Source: Sepiola atlantica (Eukaryota; Mollusca; Cephalopoda; Sepiida; Sepiolidae). From it: a stretch of 64,000 bases of DNA. Both the position numbers and the translations under genes were made by a program. The DNA is taken from the NCBI GenBank assembly GCA_963556195.1, contig CAUVYP010000586.1:620001-684000 (forward strand). The letters are read 5' to 3'. Positions 37,660 to 51,450 of the stretch are shown one piece after another. The notes under the pieces were generated by a model. The model was not told the origin of the DNA. It worked only from the letters and a program-made list of their open reading frames with translations, and made no database searches. The first letter of the stretch is position 1. Each line of letters starts with the position of its first letter.

Positions 37660-37685
37660 TTAGTGCGACAAAACATCAACAAAAT
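37660..37685 (+). repeat. 26-bp remnant of a D monomer, copy 4
   Basis: Same join, 3932 bp after copy 3. The preceding C monomer has a private CTCTTGAACTG and the following E has CAAAGAAAC near 37749. Confidence 0.93.
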
Positions 37686-39731
37686 TTAGCGCGTTTTAAA
37701 GTGGATATCGCTTTTGTTTATAACTTCCACATTTATTCGAATTGTGCAAAGAAACTTTGCAGACCGTCGCGGAGACACACGGGCTACTGAAGTACCAAGT
37801 TTCAGAAGTGCAGCTCTTGTACTGCCGGAGATATGTCGATACAAACTGAATACGCAAAACATCAACTAAATTTAGCGCGTTTTAAAGTTGATATCGCTTT
37901 TGTTTATAACTTCCACATTTATTCGAATTGTGCAACGAAACTTTGCACAGATTAGCGGAGTCACATTTTCTACTGAAGTACCAAGTTTCAGAAGTGCAGC
38001 TCTTGTACTGCCGGAGATATGTCGATACAAACTGAATACGCAAAACATCAACAAAATTTAGCGCGTTTTAAAGTTGATATCGCTTTTGTTTATAACTTCC
38101 ACATTTATTCGAATTGTGCAACGAAACTTTGCACAGATTAGCGGAGTCACATTTTCTACTGAAGTACCAAGTTTCAGAAGTGCAGCTCTTGTACTGCCGG
38201 AGATATGTCGATACAAACTGAATACGCAAAACATCAACAAAATTTAGCGCGTTTTAAAGTTGATATCGCTTTTGTTTATAACTTCCACATTTATTCGAAT
38301 TGTGCAACGAAACTTTGCACAGATTAGCGGAGTCACATTTTCTACTGAAGTACCAAGTTTCAGAAGTGCAGCTCTTGTACTGCCGGAGATATGTCGATAC
38401 AAACTGAATACGCAAACTATCAACAAAATTTAGTGCGATTTAAAGTTGATATCGCTTTTGTTTATAACTTCACCATTCTTTTGAATTGTGCAACGAAACT
38501 TTGCAGAGATAAGCGGAGTCACATGCTCTACTGAAGTACCAAGTTTCAGAAGTGCAGCTCTTTTACTGCCGGAGATATGTCGATACAAACTGAATACGCA
38601 AAACATCAACAAAATTTAGCGCGTTTTAAAGTGGATATCGCTTTTGTTTATAACTTCCACATTTATTCGAATTGTGCAACGAAACTTTGCAGACCGTCGC
38701 GGAGACACACGTTCTACTGAAGTACCAAGTTTCAGAAGTGCAGCTCTTGTAATGCCGGAGATATGTCGATACAAACTGAATACGCAAAACATCAACTAAA
38801 TTTAGCGCGTTTTAAAGTTGATATCGCTTTTGTTTATAACTTCCACATTTATTCGAATTGTGCAACGAAACTTTGCACAGATTAGCGGAGTCACATTTTC
38901 TACTGAAGTACCAAGTTTCAGAAGTGCAGCTCTTGTACTGCCGGAGATATGTCGATACAAACTGAATACGCAAAACATCAACAAAATTTAGCGCGTTTTA
39001 AAGTTGATATCGCTTTTGTTTATAACTTCCACATTTATTCGAATTGTGCAACGAAACTTTGCACAGATTAGCGGAGTCACATTTTCTACTGAAGTACCAA
39101 GTTTCAGAAGTGCAGCTCTTGTACTGCCGGAGATATGTCGATACAAACTGAATACGCAAAACATCAACAAAATTTAGCGCGTTTTAAAGTTGATATCGCT
39201 TTTGTTTATAACTTCCACATTTATTCGAATTGTGCAACGAAACTTTGCAGACAGTCGCGGATAGGCCTTTTCTACTGAAGTACCAAGTTTCAGAAGTGCA
39301 GCTCTTGTACTGCCGGAGATATGTCGATACAAACTGAATACGCAAAACATCAACAAAATTTAGCGCGTTTTAAAGTTGATATCGCTTTTGTTTATAACTT
39401 CCACATTTATTCGAATTGTGCAACGAAACTTTGCACAGATTAGCGGAGTCACATTTTCTACTGAAGTACCAAGTTTCAGAAGTGCAGCTCTTGTACTGCC
39501 GGAGATATGTCGATACAAACTGAATACGCAAACTATCAACAAAATTTAGTGCGATTTAAAGTTAGTATCGCTTTTGTTTATAACTTCACCATTCTTTAGA
39601 ATTGTGCAACGAAACTTTGCAGAGATAAGCGGAGTCACATGCTCTACTGAAGTACCAAGTTTCAGAAGTGCAGCTCTTTTACTGCCGGAGATATGTCGAT
39701 ACAAACTGAATACGCAAAACATCAACAAAAT

Positions 39732-42520
39732 TTAGCGCGTTTTAAAGTTGATATCGCTTTTGTTTATAACTTCCACATTTATTCGAATTGTGCAACGAAA
39801 CTTTGCACAGATTAGCGGAGTCACATTTTCTACTGAAGTACCAAGTTTCAGAAGTGCAGCTCTTGTACTGCCGGAGATATGTCGATACAAACTGAATACG
39901 CAAACTATCAACAAAATTTAGTGCGATTTATAGTTGATATCGCTTTTGTTTATAACTTCACCATTCTTTTGAATTGTGCAACGAAACTTTGCAGAGATAA
40001 GTGGAGTCACATGCTCTACTGAAGTACCAAGTTTCAGAAGTGCAGCTCTTTTACTGCCGGAGATATGTCGATACAAACTGAATACGCAAAACATCAACAA
40101 AATTTAGCGCGTTTTAAAGTGGATATCGCTTTTGTTTATAACTTCCACATTTATTCGAATTGTGCAACGAAACTTTGCAGACCGTCAGGGAGACACACGG
40201 GCTACTTAAGTACCAAGTTTCAGAAGTGCAGCTCTTGTACTGCCGGAGATATGTCGATACAAACTGAATACGCAAAATATCAACAAAATTTAGCGCGTTT
40301 TAAAGTTGATATCGCTTTTGTTTATAACTTCCACATTTATTCGAATTGTGCAACGAAACTTTGCACAGATTAGCGGAGTCACATTTTCTACTGAAGTACC
40401 AAGTTTCAGAAGTGCAGCTCTTGTACTGCCGGAGATATGTCGATACAAACTGAATACGCAAAACATCAACAAAATTTAGCGCGTTTTAAAGTTGATATCG
40501 CTTTTGTTTATAACTTCCACATTTATTCGAATTGTGCAACGAAACTTTGCAGACAGTCGCGGATAGGCCTTTTCTACTGAAGTACCAAGTTTCAGAAGTG
40601 CAGCTCTTGTACTGCCGGAGATATGTCGATACAAACTGAATACGCAAAACATCAACAAAATTTAGCGCGTTTTAAAGTTGATATCGCTTTTGTTTATAAC
40701 TTCCACATTTATTCGAATTGTGCAACGAAACTTTGCACAGATTAGCGGAGTCACATTTTCTACTGAAGTACCAAGTTTCAGAAGTGCAGCTCTTGTACTG
40801 CCGGAGATATGTCGATACAAACTGAATACGCAAACTATCAACAAAATTTAGTGCGATTTAAAGTTAGTATCGCTTTTGTTTATAACTTCACCATTCTTTA
40901 GAATTGTGCAACGAAACTTTGCAGAGATAAGCGGAGTCACATGCTCTACTGAAGTACCAAGTTTCAGAAGTGCAGCTCTTTTACTGCCGGAGATATGTCG
41001 ATACAAACTGAATACGCAAAACATCAACAAAATTTAGCGCGTTTTAAAGTTGATATCGCTTTTGTTTATAACTTCCACATTTATTCGAATTGTGCAACGA
41101 AACTTTGCACAGATTAGCGGAGTCACATTTTCTACTGAAGTACCAAGTTTCAGAAGTGCAGCTCTTGTACTGCCGGAGATATGTCGATACAAACTGAATA
41201 CGCAAAATATCAACAAAATTTAGCGCGTTTTAAAGTTGATATCGCTTTTGTTTATAACTTCCACATTTATTCGAATTGTGCAACGAAACTTTGCACAGAT
41301 TAGCGGAGTCACATTTTCTACTGAAGTACCAAGTTTCAGAAGTGCAGCTCTTGTACTGCCGGAGATATGTCGATACAAACTGAATACGCAAACTATCAAC
41401 AAAATTTAGTGCGATTTATAGTTGATATCGCTTTTGTTTATAACTTCACCATTCTTTTGAATTGTGCAACGAAACTTTGCAGAGATAAGTGGAGTCACAT
41501 GCTCTACTGAAGTACCAAGTTTCAGAAGTGCAGCTCTTTTACTGCCGGAGATATGTCGATACAAACTGAATACGCAAAACATCAACAAAATTTAGCGCGT
41601 TTTAAAGTGGATATCGCTTTTGTTTATAACTTCCACATTTATTCGAATTGTGCAACGAAACTTTGCAGACCGTCAGGGAGACACACGGGCTACTTAAGTA
41701 CCAAGTTTCAGAAGTGCAGCTCTTGTACTGCCGGAGATATGTCGATACAAACTGAATACGCAAAACATCAACTAAATTTAGCGCGTTTTAAAGTTGATAT
41801 CGCTTTTGTTTATAACTTCCACATTTATTCGAATTGTGCAACGAAACTTTGCACAGATTAGCGGAGTCACATTTTCTACTGAAGTACCAAGTTTCAGAAG
41901 TGCAGCTCTTGTACTGCCGGAGATATGTCGATACAAACTGAATACGCAAAACATCAACAAAATTTAGCGCGTTTTAAAGTTGATATCGCTTTTGTTTATA
42001 ACTTCCACATTTATTCGAATTGTGCAACGAAACTTTGCAGACAGTCGCGGATAGGCCTTTTCTACTGAAGTACCAAGTTTCAGAAGTGCAGCTCTTGTAC
42101 TGCCGGAGATATGTCGATACAAACTGAATACGCAAAACATCAACAAAATTTAGCGCGTTTTAAAGTTGATATCGCTTTTGTTTATAACTTCCACATTTAT
42201 TCGAATTGTGCAACGAAACTTTGCACAGATTAGCGGAGTCACATTTTCTACTGAAGTACCAAGTTTCAGAAGTGCAGCTCTTGTACTGCCGGAGATATGT
42301 CGATACAAACTGAATACGCAAACTATCAACAAAATTTAGTGCGATTTAAAGTTGATAACGCTTTTGTTTATAACTTCACCATTCTTTTGAATTGTGCAAC
42401 GAAACTTTGCAGAGATAAGCGGAGTCACATGCTCTACTGAAGTACCAAGTTTCAGAAGTGCAGCTCTTTTACTGCCGGAGATATGTCGATACAAACTGAA
42501 TACGCAAACATCAACAAAAT
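39732..42520 (+). repeat. Tandem duplication with 1488-bp unit (eight monomers)
   Basis: Unit C D E A B C D' A' (39732-41219) is followed by C D E A B C D (41220-42520). Both units share D with GATTTATAGTTG (39918, 41406) and E with CCGTCAGGGAGAC and CTACTTAAG (40104, 41592). The 40104 E ends in AAATATC and the 41592 E in AACATCAACT, so one was altered after duplication. CTACTTAAG removes a plus-strand stop and gives 102-codon frames in both copies. Confidence 0.9.
42336..42520 (+). repeat. 185-bp D monomer with a 1-bp deletion
   Basis: The tail reads TACGCAAACATCAAC near 42501 with three A instead of four, so this monomer is 185 bp and shifts the register by one. It also has GATAACG for GATATCG, losing the EcoRV site. 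I saw no second copy of this combination. Confidence 0.88.
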
Positions 42521-43264
42521 TTAGCGCGTTTTAAAGTGGATATCGCTTTTGTTTATAAGTTCCACATTTATTCGAATTGTGCAACGAAACTTTGCAGACC
42601 GTCGCGGAGACACACGTTCTACTGAAGTACCAAGTTTCAGAAGTGCAGCTCTTGTAATGCCGGAGATATGTCGATACAAACTGAATACGCAAAACATCAA
42701 CTAAATTTAGCGCGTTTTAAAGTTGATATCGCTTTTGTTTATAACTTCCACATTTATTCGAATTGTGCAACGAAACTTTGCACAGATTAGCGGAGTCACA
42801 TTTTCTACTGAAGTACCAAGTTTCAGAAGTGCAGCTCTTGTACTGCCGGAGATATGTCGATACAAACTGAATACGCAAAACATCAACAAAATTTAGCGCG
42901 TTTTAAAGTTGATATCGCTTTTGTTTATAACTTCCACATTTATTCGAATTGTGCAACGAAACTTTGCAGACAGTCGCGGATAGGCCTTTTCTACTGAAGT
43001 ACCAAGTTTCAGAAGTGCAGCTCTTGTACTGCCGGAGATATGTCGATACAAACTGAATACGCAAAACATCAACAAAATTTAGCGCGTTTTAAAGTTGATA
43101 TCGCTTTTGTTTATAACTTCCACATTTATTCGAATTGTGCAACGAAACTTTGCACAGATTAGCGGAGTCACATTTTCTACTGAAGTACCAAGTTTCAGAA
43201 GTGCAGCTCTTGTACTGCCGGAGATATGTCGATACAAACTGAATACGCAAACTATCAACAAAAT

Positions 43265-43451
43265 TTAGTGCGATTTAAAGTTGATATCGCTTTTGTTTAT
43301 AACTTCACCATTCTTTTGAATTGTGCAACGAAACTTTGCAGAGATAAGCGGAGTCACATGCTCTACTGAAGTACCAAGTTTCAGAAGTGCAGCTCTTTTA
43401 CTGCCGGAGATATGTCGATACAAACTGAATACGCAAAACATACCCCCAAAT
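43265..43451 (+). repeat. 187-bp D monomer with CCCCC tail, copy 1
   Basis: The tail reads CATACCCCCAAAT where other monomers have CATCAACAAAAT, one base longer. It is the only run of five C that I noticed in the array. The shift changes the reading phase and creates a 77-codon plus-strand frame at 43323-43556 that I do not regard as a gene. Confidence 0.9.
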
Positions 43452-45311
43452 TTAGCGCGTTTTAAAGTGGATATCGCTTTTGTTTATAACTTCCACATTT
43501 ATTCGAATTGTGCAACGAAACTTTGCAGACCGTCGCGGAGACACACGTTCTACTGAAGTACCAAGTTTCAGAAGTGCAGCTCTTGTAATGCCGGAGATAT
43601 GTCGATACAAACTGAATACACAAAACATCAACTAAATTTAGCGCGTTTTAAAGTTGATATCGCTTTTGTTTATAACTTCCACATTTATTCGAATTGTGCA
43701 ACGAAACTTTGCACAGATTAGCGGAGTCACATTTTCTACTGAAGTACCAAGTTTCAGAAGTGCAGCTCTTGTACTGCCGGAGATATGTCGATACAAACTG
43801 AATACGCAAAACATCAACAAAATTTAGCGCGTTTTAAAGTTGATATCGCTTTTGTTTATAACTTCCACATTTATTCGAATTGTGCAACGAAACTTTGCAC
43901 AGATTAGCGGAGTCACATTTTCTACTGAAGTACCAAGTTTCAGAAGTGCAGCTCTTGTACTGCCGGAGATATGTCGATACAAACTGAATACGCAAAACAT
44001 CAACAAAATTTAGCGCGTTTTAAAGTTGATATCGCTTTTGTTTATAACTTCCACATTTATTCGAATTGTGCAACTAAACTTTGCAGACAGTCGCGGATAG
44101 GCCTTTTCTACTGAAGTACCAAGTTTCAGAAGTGCAGCTCTTGTACTGCCGGAGATATGTCGATACAAACTGAATACGCAAAACATCAACAAAATTTAGC
44201 GCGTTTTAAAGTTGATATCGCTTTTGTTTATAACTTCCACATTTATTCGAATTGTGCAACGAAACTTTGCACAGATTAGCGGAGTCACATTTTCTACTGA
44301 AGTACCAAGTTTCAGAAGTGCAGCTCTTGTACTGCCGGAGATATGTCGATACAAACTGAATACGCAAACTATCAACAAAATTTAGTGCGATTTAAAGTTA
44401 GTATCGCTTTTGTTTATAACTTCACCATTCTTTAGAATTGTGCAACGAAACTTTGCAGAGATAAGCGGAGTCACATGCTCTACTGAGGTACCAAGTTTCA
44501 GAAGTGCAGCTCTTTTACTGCCGGAGATATGTCAGTACAAAGTGAATACGCAAAACATCAACAAAATTTAGCGCGTTTTAAAGTTGATATCGCTTTTGTT
44601 TATAACTTCCACATTTATTCGAATTGTGCAACGAAACTTTGCACAGATTAGCGGAGTCACATTTTCTACTGAAGTACCAAGTTTCAGAAGTGCAGCTCTT
44701 GTACTGCCGGAGATATGTCGATACAAACTGAATACGCAAAATATCAACAAAATTTAGCGCGTTTTAAAGTTGATATCGCTTTTGTTTATAACTTCCACAT
44801 TTATTCGAATTGTGCAACGAAACTTTGCACAGATTAGCGGAGTCACATTTTCTACTGAAGTACCAAGTTTCAGAAGTGCAGCTCTTGTACTGCCGGAGAT
44901 ATGTCGATACAAACTGAATACGCAAAACATCAACAAAATTTAGCGCGTTTTAAAGTTGATATCGCTTTTGTTTATAACTTCCACATTTATTCGAATTGTG
45001 CAACGAAACTTTGCAGACAGTCGCGGATAGGCCTTTTCTACTGAAGTACCAAGTTTCAGAAGTGCAGCTCTTGTACTGCCGGAGATATGTCGATACAAAC
45101 TGAATACGCAAAACATCAACAAAATTTAGCGCGTTTTAAAGTTGATATCGCTTTTGTTTATAACTTCCACATTTATTCGAATTGTGCAACGAAACTTTGC
45201 ACAGATTAGCGGAGTCACATTTTCTACTGAAGTACCAAGTTTCAGAAGTGCAGCTCTTGTACTGCCGGAGATATGTCGATACAAACTGAATACGCAAACT
45301 ATCAACAAAAT

Positions 45312-45498
45312 TTAGTGCGATTTAAAGTTGATATCGCTTTTGTTTATAACTTCACCATTCTTTTGAATTGTGCAACGAAACTTTGCAGAGATAAGCGGAG
45401 TCACATGCTCTACTGAAGTACCAAGTTTCAGAAGTGCAGCTCTTTTACTGCCGGAGATATGTCGATACAAACTGAATACGCAAAACATACCCCCAAAT
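45312..45498 (+). repeat. 187-bp D monomer with CCCCC tail, copy 2
   Basis: Same CATACCCCCAAAT tail as at 43265-43451, 2047 bp downstream. Its presence in both units shows the insertion came before the duplication. Confidence 0.9.
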
Positions 45499-48474
45499 TT
45501 AGCGCGTTTTAAAGTGGATATCGCTTTTGTTTATAACTTCCACATTTATTCTAATTGTGCAACGAAACTTTGCAGACCGTCGCGGAGACACACGTTCTAC
45601 TGAAGTACCAAGTTTCAGAAGTGCAGCTCTTGTAATGCCGGAGATATGTCGATACAAACTGAATACGCAAAACATCAACTAAATTTAGCGCGTTTTAAAG
45701 TTGATATCGCTTTTGTTTATAACTTCCACATTTATTCGAATTGTGCAACGAAACTTTGCACAGATTAGCGGAGTCACATTTTCTACTGAAGTACCAAGTT
45801 TCAGAAGTGCAGCTCTTGTACTGCCGGAGATATGTCGATACAAACTGAATACGCAAAACATCAACAAAATTTAGCGCGTTTTAAAGTTTATATCGCTTTT
45901 GTTTATAACTTCCACATTTATTCGAATTGTGCAACGAAACTTTGCACAGATTAGCGGAGTCACATTTTCTACTGAAGTACCAAGTTTCAGAAGTGCAGCT
46001 CTTGTACTGCCGGAGATATGTCGATACAAACTGAATACGCAAAACATCAACAAAATTTAGCGCGTTTTAAAGTTGATATCGCTTTTGTTTATAACTTCCA
46101 CATTTATTCGAATTGTGCAACTAAACTTTGCAGACAGTCGCGGATAGGCCTTTTCTACTGAAGTACCAAGTTTCAGAAGTGCAGCTCTTGTACTGCCGGA
46201 GATATGTCGATACAAACTGAATACGCAAAACATCAACAAAATTTAGCGCGTTTTAAAGTTGATATCGCTTTTGTTTATAACTTCCACATTTATTCGAATT
46301 GTGCAACGAAACTTTGCACAGATTAGCGGAGTCACATTTTCTACTGAAGTACCAAGTTTCAGAAGTGCAGCTCTTGTACTGCCGGAGATATGTCGATACA
46401 AACTGAATACGCAAACTATCAACAAAATTTAGTGCGATTTAAAGTTAGTATCGCTTTTGTTTATAACTTCACCATTCTTTAGAATTGTGCAACGAAACTT
46501 TGCAGAGATAAGCGGAGTCACATTCTCTACTGAGGTACCAAGTTTCAGAAGTGCAGCTCTTTTACTGCCGGAGATATGTCATTACAAACTGAATACGCAA
46601 AACATCAACAAAATTTAGCGCGTTTTAAAGTTGATATCGCTTTTGTTTATAACTTCCACATTTATTCGAATTGTGCAACGAAACTTTGCACAGATTAGCG
46701 GAGTCACATTTTCTACTGAAGTACCAAGTTTCAGAAGTGCAGCTCTTGTACTGCCGGAGATATGTCGATACAAACTGAATACGCAAAATATCAACAAAAT
46801 TTAGCGCGTTTTAAAGTTGATATCGCTTTTGTTTATAACTTCCACATTTATTCGAATTGTGCAACGAAACTTTGCACAGATTAGCGGAGTCACATTTTCT
46901 ACTGAAGTACCAAGTTTCAGAAGTGCAGCTCTTGTACTGCCGGAGATATGTCGATACAAACTGAATACGGAAACTATCAACAAAATTTAGTGCGATTTAA
47001 AGTTGATATCGCTTTTGTTTATAACTTCACCATTCTTTTGAATTGTGCAACGAAACTTTGCAGAGATAAGTGGAGTCACATGCTCTACTGAAGTACCAAG
47101 TTTCAGAAGTGCAGCTCTTTTACTGCCGGAGATATGTCGATACAAACTGAATACGCAAAACATCAACAAAATTTAGCGCGTTTTAAAGTGGATATCGCTT
47201 TTGTTTATAACTTCCACATTTATTCGAATTGTGCAACGAAACTTTGCAGACCGTCGCGGAGACACACGGGCTACTGAAGTACCAAGTTTCAGAAGTGCAG
47301 CTCTTGTACTGCCGGAGATATGTCGATACAAACTGAATACGCAAAACATCAACTAAATTTAGCGCGTTTTAAAGTTGATATCGCTTTTGTTTATAACTTC
47401 CACATTTATTCGAATTGTGCAACGAAACTTTGCACAGATTAGCGGAGTCACATTTTCTACTGAAGTACCAAGTTTCAGAAGTGCAGCTCTTGTACTGCCG
47501 GAGATATGTCGATACAAACTGAATACGCAAAACATCAACAAAATTTAGCGCGTTTTAAAGTTGATATCGCTTTTGTTTATAACTTCCACATTTATTCGAA
47601 TTGTGCAACGAAACTTTGCAGACAGTCGCGGATAGGCCTTTTCTACTGAAGTACCAAGTTTCAGAAGTGCAGCTCTTGTACTGCCGGAGATATGTCGATA
47701 CAAACTGAATACGCAAAACATCAACCAAATTTAGTGCGATTTAAAGTTGATATCGCTTTTGTTTATAACTTCACCATTCTTTTGAATTGTGCAACGAAAC
47801 TTTGCAGATATAAGCGGAGTCACATGCTCTACTGAAGTACCAAGTTTCAGAAGTGCAGCTCTTTTACTGCCGGAGATATGTCGATACAAACTGAATACGC
47901 AAAACATCAACAAAATTTAGCGCGTTTTAAAGTGGATATCGCTTTTGTTTATAACTTCCACATTTATTCGAATTGTGCAACGAAACTTTGCAGACCGTCG
48001 CGGAGACACACGTTCTACTGAAGTACCAAGTTTCAGAAGTGCAGCTCTTGTAATGCCGGAGATATGTCGATACAAACTGAATACGCAAAACATCAACTAA
48101 ATTTAGCGCGTTTTAAAGTTGATATCGCTTTTGTTTATAACTTCCACATTTATTCGAATTGTGCAACGAAACTTTGCACAGATTAGCGGAGTCACATTTT
48201 CTACTGAAGTACCAAGTTTCAGAAGTGCAGCTCTTGTACTGCCGGAGATATGTCGATACAAACTGAATACGCAAAACATCAACAAAATTTAGCGCGTTTT
48301 AAAGTTGATATCGCTTTTGTTTATAACTTCCACATTTATTCGAATTGTGCAACGAAACTTTGCACAGATTAGCGGAGTCACATTTTCTACTGAAGTACCA
48401 AGTTTCAGAAGTGCAGCTCTTGTACTGCCGGAGATATGTCGATACAAACTGAATACGCAAAACATCAACAAAAT

Positions 48475-48660
48475 TTAGCGGGTTTTAAAGTTGATATCGC
48501 TTTTGTTTATAACTTCCACATTTATTCGAATTGTGCAACGAAACTTTGCAGACATTCGCGGAGACACACGTTCTACTGAAGTACCAAGTTTCAGAAGTGC
48601 AGCTTTTGTACTGCCGGAGATATGTCGATACAAACTGAATACGCAAAACATCAACTAAAT
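48475..48660 (+). repeat. Type E2 monomer (E-like, right part only; representative)
   Basis: The core reads GACATTCGCGGAGACACACG and the tail is the E-type CATCAACTAAAT, but the head has AAAGTTGATATC as in A, and GCAGCTTTTGTAC is present. Copies are at 48475, 53311 and 57775 (the last with GACGTTCGCGG). The mix of an A head and an E core and tail suggests another hybrid. The 48475 copy has a private AGCGGGTTTT in the head. Confidence 0.85.
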
Positions 48661-49590
48661 TTAGCGCGTTTTAAAGTTGATATCGCTTTTGTTTATAACT
48701 TCCACATTTATTCGAATTGTGCAACGAAACTTTGCACAGATTAGCGGAGTCACATTTTCTACTGAAGTACCAAGTTTCAGAAGTGCAGCTCTTGTACTGC
48801 CGGAGATATGTCGATACAAACTGAATACGCAAAACATCAACAAAATTTAGCGCGTTTTAAAGTTGATATCGCTTTTGTTTATAACTTCCACATTTATTCG
48901 AATTGTGCAACGAAACTTAGCACAGATTAGCGGAGTCATATTTTCTACTGAAGTACCAAGTTTCAGAAGTGCAGCTCTTGTACTGCCGGAGATATGTCGA
49001 TACAAACTGAATACGCAAAACATCAACAAAATTTAGCGCGTTTTAAAGTTGATATCGCTTTTGTTTATAACTTCCACATTTAATCGAATTGTGCAACGAA
49101 ACTTTGCAGACAGTCGCGGATAGGCCTTTTCTACTGAAGTACCAAGTTTCAGAAGTGCAGCTCTTGTACTGCCGGAGATATGTCGATACAAACTGAATAC
49201 GCAAAACATCAACAAAATTTAGCGCGTTTTAAAGTTGATATCGCTTTTGTTTATAACTTCCACATTTATTCGAATTGTGCAACGAAACTTTGCACAGATT
49301 AGCGGAGTCACATTTTCTACTGAAGTACCACGTTTCAGAAGTGCAGCTCTTGTACTGCCGGAGATATGTCGATACAAACTGAATACGCAAAACATCAACA
49401 AAATTTAGTGCGATTTAAAGTTAGTATCGCTTTTGTTTATAACTTCACCATTCTTTAGAATTGTGCAACGAAACTTTGCAGAGATAAGCGGAGTCACATG
49501 CTCTACTGAAGTACCAAGTTTCAGAAGTGCAGCTCTTTTACTGCCGGAGATATGTCGATACAAACTGAATACGCAAAACATCAACAAAAT

Positions 49591-51450
49591 TTAGCGCGTT
49601 TTAAAGTTGATATCGCTTTTGTTTATAACTTCCACATTTATTCGAATTGTGCAACGAAACTTTGCACAGATTAGCGGAGTCACATTTTCTACTGAAGTAC
49701 CAAGTTTCAGAAGTGCAGCTCTTGTACTGCCGGAGATATGTCGATACAAACTGAATACGCAAAACATCAACAAAATTTAGCGCGTTTTAAAGTTGATATC
49801 GCTTTTGTTTATAACTTCCACATTTATTCGAATTGTGCAACGAAACTTTGCACAGATTAGCGGAGTCACATTTTCTACTGAAGTACCAAGTTTCAGAAGT
49901 GCAGCTCTTGTACTGCCGGAGATATGTCGATACAAACTGAATACGCAAAACATCAACAAAATTTAGCGCGTTTTAAAGTTGATATCGCTTTTGTTTATAA
50001 CTTCCACATTTATTCGAATTGTGCAACTAAACTTTGCAGACAGTCGCGGATAGGCCTTTTCTACTGAAGTACCAAGTTTCAGAAGTGCAGCTCTTGTACT
50101 GCCGGAGATATGTCGATACAAACTGAATACGCAAAACATCAACAAAATTTAGCGCGTTTTAAAGTTGATATCGCTTTTGTTTATAACTTCCACATTTATT
50201 CGAATTGTGCAACGAAACTTTGCACAGATTAGCGGAGTCACATTTTCTACTGAAGTACCAAGTTTCAGAAGTGCAGCTCTTGTACTGCCGGAGATATGTC
50301 GATACAAACTGAATACGCAAACTATCAACAAAATTTAGTGCGATTTAAAGTTAGTATCGCTTTTGTTTATAACTTCACCATTCTTTAGAATTGTGCAACG
50401 AAACTTTGCAGAGATAAGCGGAGTCACATGCTCTACTGAAGTACCAAGTTTCAGAAGTGCAGCTCTTTTACTGCCGGAGATATGTCGATACAAACTGAAT
50501 ACGCAAAACATCAACAAAATTTAGCGCGTTTTAAAGTTGATATCGCTTTTGTTTATAACTTCCACATTTATTCGAATTGTGCAACGAAACTTTGCACAGA
50601 TTAGCGGAGTCACATTTTCTACTGAAGTACCAAGTTTCAGAAGTGCAGCTCTTGTACTGCCGGAGATATGTCGATACAAACTGAATACGCAAAACATCAA
50701 CAAAATTTAGCGCGTTTTAAAGTTGATATCGCTTTTGTTTATAACTTCCACATTTATTCGAATTGTGCAACGAAACTTTGCACAGATTAGCGGAGTCACA
50801 TTTTCTACTGAAGTACCAAGTTTCAGAAGTGCAGCTCTTGTACTGCCGGAGATATGTCGATACAAACTGAATACGCAAAACATCAACAAAATTTAGCGCG
50901 TTTTAAAGTTGATATCGCTTTTGTTTATAACTTCCACATTTATTCGAATTGTGCAACTAAACTTTGCAGACAGTCGCGGATAGGCCTTTTCTACTGAAGT
51001 ACCAAGTTTCAGAAGTGCAGCTCTTGTACTGCCGGAGATATGTCGATACAAACTGAATACGCAAAACATCAACAAAATTTAGCGCGTTTTAAAGTTGATA
51101 TCGCTTTTGTTTATAACTTCCACATTTATTCGAATTGTGCAACGAAACTTTGCACAGATTAGCGGAGTCACATTTTCTACTGAAGTACCAAGTTTCAGAA
51201 GTGCAGCTCTTGTACTGCCGGAGATATGTCGATACAAACTGAATACGCAAACTATCAACAAAATTTAGTGCGATTTAAAGTTAGTATCGCTTTTGTTTAT
51301 AACTTCACCATTCTTTAGAATTGTGCAACGAAACTTTGCAGAGATAAGCGGAGTCACATGCTCTACTGAGGTACCAAGTTTCAGAAGTGCAGCTCTTTTA
51401 CTGCCGGAGATATGTCAGTACAAACTGAATACGCAAAACATCAACAAAAT
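49591..51450 (+). repeat. Tandem duplication with 930-bp unit (five monomers)
   Basis: A A B C D' (49591-50520) is repeated at 50521-51450. Both B monomers have ACTAAACTTTG. The D' monomers differ: the first has CTGAAGTACC and GTCGATAC, the second CTGAGGTACC and GTCAGTAC. This join is also the boundary of the 4836-bp unit. Confidence 0.88.

Larger units (their letters stand above)
32054..39731 (+). repeat. Nested 3932-bp and 2444-bp HORs with the deletion remnant
   Basis: Order: D E A A B C D' A' C (remnant) E A A C D E A A B C D' A' A A B A B C D' A' C (remnant) E A A C D E A A B C D'. Monomers from 32612 to about 35800 recur 3932 bp (21 monomers plus 26 bp) downstream. The block A-B-C-D'-A', with C reading GCAAAGATTAG and ATATCCCTTTTG and D' reading AGTCAAATGC, occurs three times, with C starting at 32984, 35428 and 36916, spaced 2444 and 1488 bp. 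Confidence 0.88.
42707..46800 (+). repeat. Tandem duplication with 2047-bp unit (11 monomers plus 1 bp)
   Basis: Order A B C D E A A B C D' A' occurs at 42707-44753 and 44754-46800. Both copies share the CATACCCCCAAATTT insertion, B with ACTAAACTTTG, and D' with CTACTGAGGTACC and a change in ATGTCGATAC (GTCAGTACAAAGTG in copy 1, GTCATTACAAACTG in copy 2). Private changes: GAATACACAAAAC near 43615, ATTCTAATTG near 45550 and GTTTATATCGC near 45888. Confidence 0.9.

Noticed and set aside
43323..43556. 77-codon plus-strand frames at 43323 and 45370
   Set aside because: Caused by the 1-bp CCCCC insertion joining two satellite frames; copied by the 2047-bp duplication.
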